Shown here: positions 55,592 to 64,000 of the stretch, in pieces
Position numbering within the stretch: position 1 is the first letter of the stretch
How the letters are laid out: each line of letters starts with the position of its first letter
Assembly: GCA_036936605.1 (NCBI GenBank)
Contig: JAUPFV010000005.1
Span: forward strand, 235,381,770-235,445,769
Source of the DNA: Limnanthes douglasii subsp. nivea
Taxonomy: Eukaryota > Streptophyta > Magnoliopsida > Brassicales > Limnanthaceae
DNA length: 64,000 nt
Direction of reading: 5' to 3'
Program-made: the position numbers and the translations under genes
Notes under the pieces: generated by a model
The model's database searches: none
Seen by the model: the letters and a program-made list of their open reading frames with translations, nothing else
Told to the model about the DNA's origin: nothing

Positions 55592-56776
55592 TCATAGTCT
55601 TCCATCCATGCAGGCCTTTTCTGAATACGAGGAGGAGATTGATCTGGTACATCATTAGCTTCTGCTGCTTCATCATTAGTTTCGACTACTATTGGAAAAC
55701 TTTTAGCAGCTGTTGGAGTTGTTTCTGATGAATTTTCAAGTATAAAGGTTGCTGGAGTTGGTTCATTAACAAAATCATTGTCAAAGAAAAGAACTTTAGT
55801 AGTTTCTTTCCCATTCCAATCCCAAGTGTTTTCTTCATCAAAGATAACGTCTCGGTTTGTCACAATTTTCTGAGTTAACGAATTAAACAACTTATAAGCT
55901 TTAGATGTTTCACTAACATCAAGAAAAACATATTTTCCCCTCTATAATCAAGTATCTTTCTTTTCTCGTCTAGGATATGTGCATAAGCAATGCAACAAAA
56001 ATTCTAAAATAATCTACAACTGGTTTCTTTTCACTCTAAGCCTCTTTTGGCATCATATTTTGAACAACATATGTAAATTTTCTGTTCAAGATATGAATAC
56101 TCCAATTTACTGCCTCAGGCCAAAAATATTTTGAAATTCTCCTTTTTGCCAACAAGCTTCTCACCATATTTAGGATGTTTCTATTTTTCCTCTCTAATAC
56201 ACCATTTTGTTGTGGTGTATAAGCAGCTTTTAACTCTCCTTGAATGCTATGAATATCACAAAAAACTTTAAGTTCGGTTGAGCAATATTCTCCACCACAA
56301 TCTGTTCGAAGGCTTTTGATTGTATTTCATGTTTCATTTTCCTCACGAGCCTTGAAGCTTTTAAATGCACAAAGAGCTTCTAATTTTTTCTGTAAAAAAT
56401 AAACCCAAGTTTTTCGGGTATAATCATCAGTGAAGGTAATTAAGTATATTTTACCTCCATTAGAAATAGATGTTATCAGGCCACAAATATCACAATGAAT
56501 TAGCTCCAAAAATCTTTTTTCTTGCCATGACTTCCCTTGGGTAAACTGAGAACGATGTTGTTTGCCAACAACACATTCTTCACACACTTGGGTTGGAATA
56601 CTAATATGAGGAAGACCTGTCACCATATTTTTATGTTGGAGGATCTTCAGTCTACCAAAACTCAAGTGGCCATAACAAAAATGCCACAACCAAGAATGAT
56701 CTTTTACTTTAGCAACCAGACAAGTCTGCACACTTTCAATCTTTAATAGAAACAAACTTTTTGAACTCATTGGCAC
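55498..56776 (-). pseudogene. Copia D integrase and linker
   Basis: Zinc end: LWHFCYGHLSFGRLKILQHK and VCEECVVGKQHRSQF (56690-56540). Core: FLELIHCDICGLITSISNGG (first Asp) and TFTDDYTRKTWVYFL, then LRTDCGGEYCS (second Asp; Cys in place of the usual Asn/Arg) near 56310, and QQNGVLERKNR with the Glu near 56215. The tail DVSETSKAYKL leads to the 55890-55498 linker (NRDVIFDEENTWDWN). Confidence 0.82.
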
Positions 56777-57123
56777 AACAGAATAGCTCCTCTAGTGTGA
56801 TCATAAATCTCACAAACAGCTTTTTGAATAGTGATCATATAACCCTTTTCTGGCAATTGACCAACACTTAGCAAATTAATTTTCAAGTCAGGAACATAAA
56901 AAACATTTGAGATTATCTCCACAAAACCATTATTGGTTTTTATCACAATATTACACTTTCTCATCGCCTTCATAGTGGAACAATCACCAAAACTTACTGT
57001 AGAATAAAAGTTTTCATTTATATAAGAAAAATAAGACTTACTCCCACACATGTGGTTACTGCAGCCCGTATCCATATACCAAACATTAGACTGAGATTCA
57101 TGATTAGCTTGAACCATCAACAA
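56767..57123 (-). pseudogene. Copia D protease
   Basis: VWYMDTGCSNHMCG holds the active site DTGCS. Then SFGDCSTMKAM, VFYVPDLKINLLSVGQL, all typical of Copia protease and its link to integrase. Open for 118 codons. Confidence 0.85.
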
Positions 57124-57189
57124 GTTTTTATTTCTTTATTTTCGGTAAAAATTTGATTGTTCTTCCTTTCTTTTGTCATTAGGAAGCTT

Positions 57190-57663
57190 AGTATAACATT
57201 CTGAATGATAATGACCAAATTTATGACATCTAAAACACTCTACCTTGGATTTTTCAAAATGTTGATCTCGTCAACTACCCATGCCTGAATATTTATCAAT
57301 ATTGGTTTTAAAATACCTGTTTCCATCTCTATTGCCATGCACTCTACCGGAGCCTTGATATTTTTTCTTCATGGAATCCCAAATATATTTGGAAGTTTCT
57401 TTGCTAAGAATTGTTTCCAAGATGGGCCGAGAAATTGCCTGAAAAATATAATTTGTTGCCTTCAGATCTTTTAGCTTTCTCGCTTCCAACTCTGTCTTTT
57501 CAACATCCGCCAACACAACACCCTCTGTTGGTTCTACTACGCCTGAAACAACAACCGTCCAATATTATTTGGACCTTAATAAATTCTCCATGAGCATGAT
57601 CTAATGATCACAGTGACCATCAAATTTTGGAATGAATGGTTGTACAAAACTTTCCGAAGACAT
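57190..57663 (-). pseudogene. Copia D gag with zinc knuckle
   Basis: ATG at 57663 (MSSESFVQPFIPKFDGHCDH), stops near 57601 and 57571, then 57516-57271 with LEARKLKDLKATNYIFQAIS and SKYIWDSMKKKYQGS, the Copia gag domain. A deletion removes the middle. The knuckle CFRCHKFGHYHSEC (C-x2-C-x4-H-x4-C) near 57235-57190 is intact. Confidence 0.8.
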
Positions 57664-57768
57664 CAAATTTCGTTTTATAGAAAAAAATTGGCTTTTTTCT
57701 TTTATGGAAAAAAAATTGGTGTTTTTTTCTAAAACAAATTGGCTTTTTATTTTTTTGAATTTTGTTTG

Positions 57769-57780
57769 GCTCTCATACCA
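57769..57780 (-). other. Primer-binding site of Copia D
   Basis: TGGTATGAGAGC, one base from the Met-tRNA complement. Confidence 0.75.
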
Positions 57781-57783
57781 CTC

Positions 57784-58012
57784 TTAGCTGAAAAATAAAA
57801 TTGAAAGAGAGAAAATTGAGAAATAGAAAATTGTCTGCGTTAATGAATTGATAAAAGAGACGTCTTAAATAGGATTTACACGGACTTCCTAAAGTTTTGA
57901 TCAAACCTAATAAAGAACTTTAAATGAGAGTTAATATTGATAAATACTTGGTCAACCTATTAGATAAATTTGACTGAAAATAAATATAAAATAAAATCTT
58001 TAAACTTTAACA
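57784..58012 (-). repeat. 5' LTR of Copia D
   Basis: About 229 bp, partner of 53793-54022; ends TGTTAAAG (minus-strand start). Confidence 0.85.
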
Positions 58013-61000
58013 GATTCTGTATTCATATTTTTAAACAACTTAAACTTTTTTATCGTGGAACATTTAAGGTGTGACTAATTATAACACGCCAAACCTTCGT
58101 ATAATTTGACTAATTATAACTTAAAAAAACTTTATTAAACGACTTATAAAATCATGATAAAATGAGATTTACAAAACACATGTACATCTAACATGCGAAA
58201 CTTTCCTACAACATGATTTCTGAAACATGCTTAATCTCAACTTGTGAAATCTTTTCAAACACAATTTGCAAAACTATAATAAAATGACATTTGTGTAACA
58301 CACATACATTTTACTTGAAAAATATTCATACAAGAAAATTTAAGAAATATTCATAACTTTATTTTGCGAATCCTGGCCAAATTAGACTGTTGAAGCCTTG
58401 TTAATATTATATTTGTAAAATCTTGCTGTTATGTGATTTACAAAATAAGAATATACATGACTTAGTAAATATTATTAATATGAATTCAAATTAAATTTAT
58501 TTTATCTTATAAAGCTTTCTTAACTATGTACATTATCCATGGCTTAACTTCATCTTGAATTTGTAGCTCGTGTTCCTTTTGTATTGTTTTGACCACAAGG
58601 TGTTAGACTCTATATAACGTAATTTGTTTAGAAAACATAGGAAAATATATATTGCAAAACATCGAGAACATATATTGTGTCACATGGGGGTATATATATA
58701 TATATATATATATATGCAAAATATTTGGAAAAAATATTATCAAATACATACTCCAAAATAAAACTTAATTTTTTTTTACAGATGACATGAATTAGATATT
58801 CTACAATATGATCTTACTCATCTTGTAAAAAATGAGAAAGAATCACCTTGTCTTATCATGTATCTTCATATGAATGTGGAATTAATTTTCTTGCCCCGAT
58901 ATTTGAATGAGAAACATACTCTTGTACTTCTATATTTACCGTATGAAAATCCTCATATTCCTCTACATGCTCCACAACCTTATTGTTATCTATATTTTAG
59001 GTGAATATTGAGGCAAAATATCTTCCATAGTTTTTTCTTTTTGAACCTTTATTCTCCATATATGTTTATGTTTTTGTAAAAATATTGATGCAAGTTTTTG
59101 AAATGGTAACCAAAGAAAAAATTGTATTCATAATTTACTAGAAGTGCGATATTATTTGAAAATTAACCCTTAAATAACTACAACAGTTAAAAATAAAAAA
59201 TTGAGGGAAAACTTGAATGTATGAACAACAATTTATGAAATTTGAAACTGGTATGAATTAAAACTATAAACAAATATGTATTTACATTTTGAATATAATC
59301 GGTCTGAAAACTAGAATCAGTACACTTTCATTGATAAACTCATTTTAATTATATTAAATTTTTTGAATTTGGCATACATAAAACACGAAGAAAAAAAATT
59401 AAAATTTCAATAGATAAATGAGATAACTAACCTTGATAACAAGTTGATGATGATACTGAAGGAATCACAATGAACAAATTGAGAGAATAAATACATATAT
59501 GTTGATTGCCCATATACCCGAGAGAGTGTATTAAGAGAGATAAATAAAAAGAGTCAGTCCACTTTTCATTTGTATTTATATTTTTAAAATTAAAATAATT
59601 TTGAACGCCTCACAAATTTGAGTTTTATGTTTAAATACCGATTTTGTTAGCTCATGGAAAAATGAATCTTTATAGTTAAAGCCTAATTTTACAACTTAAA
59701 ACAATCACACATTTTTCAATTGAGAGACAATACGAGTTTTATAAATTTAATACACCATGTTTCATCGATGCCGAGTAAAATTGGTTTCGCAAATTACATA
59801 TACCATCTTTTAACTCTTCTGATAGGCATTCTAGGATTTTAAAATTTTGAGTATACCATGTTTTTACAAATTTAAGAGGCCACTAGGTTTTACAAATTAT
59901 GCGTACACTTTATTTCACAAATATATCAGGTTTTACAAGTTATGAGTACACAATTTTGAAATTTTAAATACACATAGTATCCAAATGTGAAGTTTGTTAT
60001 GCTCAACAAGTTAGACATGAACATATAGTTCGCAAAGTAGAAAAATACTAGATTTAAAAAAAATTAAAAAATATTATATTTCACAAATGAAAACATTAGA
60101 TTTTGTAAAAGTTAAAATTGAACTTCAATGATGGTTTGATATTAAAATACAACAATAAAATTTAAAATAACACTTTTGTAAAATAGTGTTTAAGAAAATT
60201 ATAATAATAAATATATTAATACATATTATGTGATAAACATGTTAGTGCACATTTGATCTATATTTTATTAAATTATGAAAATGTTTAAAATAATCGTATC
60301 ATGTAAGTAAAAATTATCAAAAAATGACAATTAATTATGGTGGCCAACGAATGCTTCATCTTCATTCCAACTATAACATTGATTATATGGTATTAGGTAA
60401 AAGTTTATTCCGGCCCATTTCAAGTTATAAAACAGTTTAGGGTTAGAAGAAATAATTAAAAATGATAAAATAATAAAATAATTATTAAATAACCAATATA
60501 AAAATGTATTTGAACGAAATGATCTTCGTTCATGAAGGAAATTCTAATATATTTTTGTTCTCCGACCATAAGGGGTACCCCTTTGAACGGTAAATATATA
60601 TCACATATATGAAAGTGATCGCAATAAGTAGCCCACAAGATGACAAAATCATCCTATATTCATGTTGGGAAAACCTTGATCATATGACAAATGTTGTTAG
60701 TGCTTTATCAATTTTAATGCACCACCATAAATTTATAAATATAAGTCTCATTTATTCAAGATTACAACTAAATTTCTCTCTAACAAATGATCATTTACTT
60801 TCATTTCCAAACACATTTATATTTACGTCTCCAAATTCATAACATCGATCAGTTTTAATAATAATATAAGCATGCATGTACGATCACTAGTATCAGTGTT
60901 GTTATACTTTTAAATATCTTTCACGATCCTTTCGTTGTTGGTGGTTTTCTAGCAGAGAGTATGAGTTTTTTATTATCGTTCTATCGGTGCTGCCAAATAT

Positions 61001-61685
61001 ATCAATCAATATTCTAAATGTATTGATCAATATACCAACGTCAAGAGTGGTCTCACTATCTCTATGAAATTAGGCCACATGCTTAAAATAAAAAAAAGAT
61101 CAACTTTTTTAGAATTATACACATGTTTTCTTGCTTCTACAACGACTACGACCGAGAGTACAACCTCATGTTTTCACCATCTCTTGGGAGTAATAAATGA
61201 TCCAATATTTGCGTGTATCTTTTTTTCAATCAACAACATATTTCCTTATTATCAAACTTCTGTACCTTTGCATTTATAAATGTATAATGCGCGAAAAATG
61301 TTTCTTCTTTGGCTAATATAGTGCAAAATATGATGAATAACCTTTTCTAATGCTTGTTTATTGTGTGCGCAAGAAATCATTGTTTATATCATTGAATTAT
61401 TACAAGTTCATGGATACATGATAACATGTGTGTTATTCAGCTTACACACCCGCATATGAATAGTTTACATTCAACCGTTTTCATAAACTTATAATTATAT
61501 AATAATAACTCCAAAATAGCTTCCAAAACCAACCACATAACTTACATAAAGCTTTCAATTGATAAACATGACATATCATTTGATTTTTTGATCCATAGTT
61601 TAATATTGTATACAAGCATGACCGTAAACCTTTTTTTAATCCAATGAAAATTTTCAAGCTAGAATGCATGATTTCTACTCTGGAA
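58013..61685. other. Non-coding AT-rich interval
   Basis: No supported gene. A (TA)12 microsatellite lies at 58691-58715. A minus-strand stretch near 58985-58850 reads VVEHVEEYEDFHTVNIEVQE without stops for about 45 codons, but I recognise no family. Scattered CCATGTTT/ACAAATTTA-type motifs near 59750-60060 resemble the array at 61690-62000. Confidence 0.45.
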
Positions 61686-61689
61686 ACAT

Positions 61690-62000
61690 ATGTTTCACAA
61701 CTTCAATATACCATGTTTCACACTTCAATATACCATGTTTCGTAATTAAACATTTTGCAAAAACGATTATAATACATTTTTAACTTGAATATACTATGTT
61801 TTGCAACTTTAAATAATATGTTTTGTAATTAAAAAATCCATAATAAAGGTTATAATATGTTTCATATACTAGTGTTTTGCAATTTAAATATACCATGTTT
61901 TACAATTAAGCATTCCGTAAAAATAATTATATTATGTTGCCCAACTTGAATATATCATATTTTGTAATTTCAATTTACCATGTTTCGTAATTTGGGATTT
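61690..62000. repeat. Degenerate ~85-bp tandem array (ATACCATGTTTCGTAATTAA)
   Basis: AACTTGAATATACCATGTTT, then GCAACTTTAAATA or GTAATTAA, then GCAAAAACGATTATAATA. Units begin near 61699, 61792, 61874 and 61942. No coding. Confidence 0.7.
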
Positions 62001-62405
62001 TGAAAAAAAAATAACAATAGCTATGTATCTTGATATAACATGCATATTTCTCACTTTAACATTTCTATAAAATGATAATTTCTATATTAACCAAAAAATT
62101 AATTTCCTCCTACACAGGGTCTTGAATAATATTTGACTATTAACGTACCATCTCAAATAATATTTTGACACAAAAATACGATCTTGAATAATTTATTTAT
62201 AAGAAATTTACTTTAACCTATTGTTCACTAGGTGTACTTAATGAGTCTAATATGTACCTAGTCGCTCTATCCATTTTTTGGAACCATCCTTATATTTATA
62301 TTTATATAGTTAATAGTGGTAAGTCTACTTACGTCGTTCTAAGTCGTCATAAAATTTTGAAAATTATTCTATATTGATCATCAAAACAAGTTAATGATAG
62401 ATTAA
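62001..62405. other. Non-coding spacer
   Basis: No supported gene. Confidence 0.4.
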
Positions 62406-62771
62406 TGTTGATGAACTCAGATAATTTCTTAGGTTAGTTCAGAAGCGGAAATGTTCGTTGGAGAATGTCTATTTAAGAAATGGTCTTATCAGATACTTTG
62501 AATAAGAGAATCAATGTTTTGTAGAGAGAAAAGGAGACAAAAGGAATAAATATAGAAATAATTAACTAATCATTAGCCCCTTTCCCCAAAAGTGAATGTC
62601 TTTTATATGGTACAAGAGGTGAATAGTAAAATTACATGATTACCACTGTCGAAGTGGATTTCTCACCTCCACTCTTCTACTCTTTAGTCCTTGACCACTA
62701 AATACATGAATTTATTTATTGTATCTAATATAATAAACATTTTTATTATTTTTATTTTACTTCCCTTATCA
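62406..62771 (-). repeat. Putative 3' LTR of the right-edge element
   Basis: TGTTGATGAACTCAG to CTTCCCTTATCA (plus strand), about 366 bp, close in size to the Tat LTRs. The partner LTR is outside the window. The left end could also be 62409. Confidence 0.5.
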
Positions 62772-63256
62772 ATAGCCCCCTAGTCCTTGTGAATATATCT
62801 AAATGAGGACTGACTGACGGGTGCAATTATTCTCTTCTTTCGATCCTCCCAGACTTTATAGTATTCGAACTTCTTTATATGACCTTCTGTACTTCTACCC
62901 GGATTTATCTTATCTCATGCTCTGATCAAAAGGCTTCGTTACTCGTGTTCCATAAGCAAATTACTTTTGCTAAACCACTCGGATTATGTGGTGAGGGACT
63001 TGTTCGAACTTATGACCTCAACTCTGGTCACGATGACCTCACCTAAGTCATCATTCCTTTTAGCTTCGCGTGTCTTTTCCTAGCCGTTATACTGCTAGTA
63101 ATGATTTAGAAGATAAAGTCACTTCTGGCTACATGTCGCGTATCTAATACTGCATGTCGACACACTATTTGAAACGATTTGTGAAAGAGGTAACGTGTTA
63201 AAAAGACTTTTAAATCTAATGTTTCACCTTCTGCCCCTTATTGCCCTTAGTTTTAC

Positions 63257-63263
63257 TATAAAT
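63257..63263 (+). promoter_or_regulatory. TATA-like box of the right-edge antisense gene
   Basis: TATAAAT followed by GTTCATCTTCTTCTTTAG, a pyrimidine-rich leader, 114 bases before ATG 63377. Same arrangement as 7948-7957. Confidence 0.45.
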
Positions 63264-63376
63264 GTTCATCTTCTTCTTTAGTTCTAATTTTATTTCTTTT
63301 ATTTCTGCTTACCTTTGTGTTGAGAACAGAAAAAGATAGATGAATAGCCTTCAAATCAAATTTTTCTTAGTCTTTC

Positions 63377-64000
63377 ATGCCTGAAGAGTTTATCAATCTA
63401 GAAAAATATAAACTTTGGAGGTGGTTGAATATCTCAAACTAAGCTGCTACACGTAGAAATTTCGGTGGTAGAGGGTATCCGACGCCTGTAGACTTCTTTG
63501 AAATAAATTTCTGTGATAACTGGTCTCCTCTCCGGGAACGCATTTCTCTTGCTCCTCAGTCTCCTGGTCAAGCTTGTTCAATAAATAACAAGGTAAGTCC
63601 TTCTCCATCTAAATCTACTCATAAATCTTCTCCTTTCGTAAAAATCTTGCTGAAGTAAATGAAGGAGAGCATGTTAAGATGAAGAGATCCCTAGATCCAC
63701 CTACAAAGTCTATCCTCGTAAAAATTTCATCTTATGTTGCAACCCTTCATGGGTCCCCTCAAACGACTCCCAAGGTTAGCCCCCAAAAATCTTCTACAAG
63801 GAATGTTCGCTTGGAACAGGTTTTGAAATCCATCCTTGAAATCCAAGAGAAACTTTTGATTGATGATTCTAACAGTGATCAGGAAAAGAATGATGTGGTT
63901 GTTGTTGAGGCACGATCCTTACAAGCTATTCCTGCGGTGATTCCTCCCCCGAATCATTTGTGCCAAGTCAAGGTGTATCTTCTCCTCCCCCGGAAATTAC
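63377..64000 (+). pseudogene. Antisense gene of the right-edge element, 5' part
   Basis: ATG at 63377 begins MPEEFINLEKYKLWRWL, with a stop after about 23 codons, then PTPVDFFEINFCDNWSPLRE. A frameshift (or splice) near 63640 moves to a second frame: NLAEVNEGEHVKMKRSLDPP and LEQVLKSILEIQEKLLIDDS, a Ser/Pro/Lys-rich protein like the first section of the antisense gene at 8355. A strong donor-like site CAAG/GTAAGT lies at 63593 with no good acceptor nearby. Cut by the window end. Function unknown. Confidence 0.45.

Larger units (their letters stand above)
53784..58012 (-). mobile_element. Copia D with both LTRs
   Basis: 4.2-kb minus-strand Copia: 5' LTR 57784-58012, primer site, gag, protease, integrase, RT, degraded RNase H, polypurine tract, 3' LTR 53793-54022. 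LTRs differ by roughly 10% by eye. No target duplication at the ends I assign (ACTAT left, GATTC right). Carries a recent-looking 139-bp internal tandem duplication. Confidence 0.88.
62406..64000 (-). mobile_element. Edge of a second Tat-like retrotransposon
   Basis: Minus-strand orientation inferred from a polypurine tract (CTAGGGGGCTAT, 62783-62772) next to an LTR-like block of about 366 bp. This mirrors the layout of the element at 7243. LTR sequence is a different family. The coding-like region on the plus strand beyond 63377 corresponds in place to the antisense gene. gag-pol would lie beyond the window. Lineage assignment is by layout only. Confidence 0.5.

Noticed and set aside
60609..61279. 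Two plus-strand frames of 71-77 codons
   Set aside because: No recognisable domain, no supporting signals, AT-driven composition.

Overview
This is intergenic nuclear DNA of a flowering plant, almost certainly a dicot. It is AT-rich and packed with nested, mostly broken transposable elements. I see no intact host gene, rRNA, tRNA or CRISPR array. The plant assignment rests on the element families: a Tat-lineage Ty3/Gypsy retrotransposon with a double RNase H, several Ty1/Copia elements with Met-tRNA-type primer sites, L1-type LINEs with DUF4283/CCHC ORF1 proteins and a C-terminal plant RNase H, a tRNA-derived SINE, a hAT transposase fossil, and a short fragment resembling plant eIF2A. I cannot name the species.

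Layout, left to right. 1-4140: an L1-type LINE on the minus strand, cut by the window edge and nearly open. 4440-5035: end of a minus-strand Copia element. 5230-5760 and 5880-6140: degenerate tandem repeats. 6167-18040: a decayed plus-strand Copia (Copia A) split by a complete 10.4-kb minus-strand Tat element (7243-17655, 5-bp target duplication AGTAA), which is itself interrupted by a solo LTR (16486-16864). 18505-18880: an 80-bp minisatellite. 19226-22015: a second, degraded LINE (plus). 24190-29673: a degraded Copia with roughly 0.8-kb LTRs (Copia C, minus). 29924-30889: a non-autonomous terminal-inverted-repeat transposon. 31740-35290: a third LINE (plus), missing the catalytic palm of its reverse transcriptase. 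35395-44340: three copies of an unclassified repeat, a SINE with a clean target duplication, a 61-bp tandem array, long AT microsatellites and a hAT transposase fossil. 44720-45062: a foldback element. 45053-49270: Copia B (plus), interrupted by a second solo LTR with target duplication TCTAC. 52425-52658: an eIF2A-like fragment. 53215-53700: a Gypsy LTR remnant. 53784-58012: Copia D (minus), with both LTRs. 58013-62405: low-complexity non-coding DNA. 62406 to the end: edge of a second element that looks Tat-like.

The most interesting part is inside the Tat element. Between integrase and the 3' LTR lies a gene on the opposite strand to gag-pol, with its own TATA-like box, a clean 90-bp GT-AG intron, a domain resembling Pfam Transposase_28 and a long coiled coil. 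The element at the right edge shows the same arrangement: LTR, polypurine tract, then a TATA box and a coding-like stretch on the opposite strand. Antisense extra ORFs are known in Tat-lineage elements (Grande-type), so this is a known but poorly understood feature rather than a proven new system. All coding regions here carry stops or frameshifts. Coordinates of LTR ends without target duplications are approximate.
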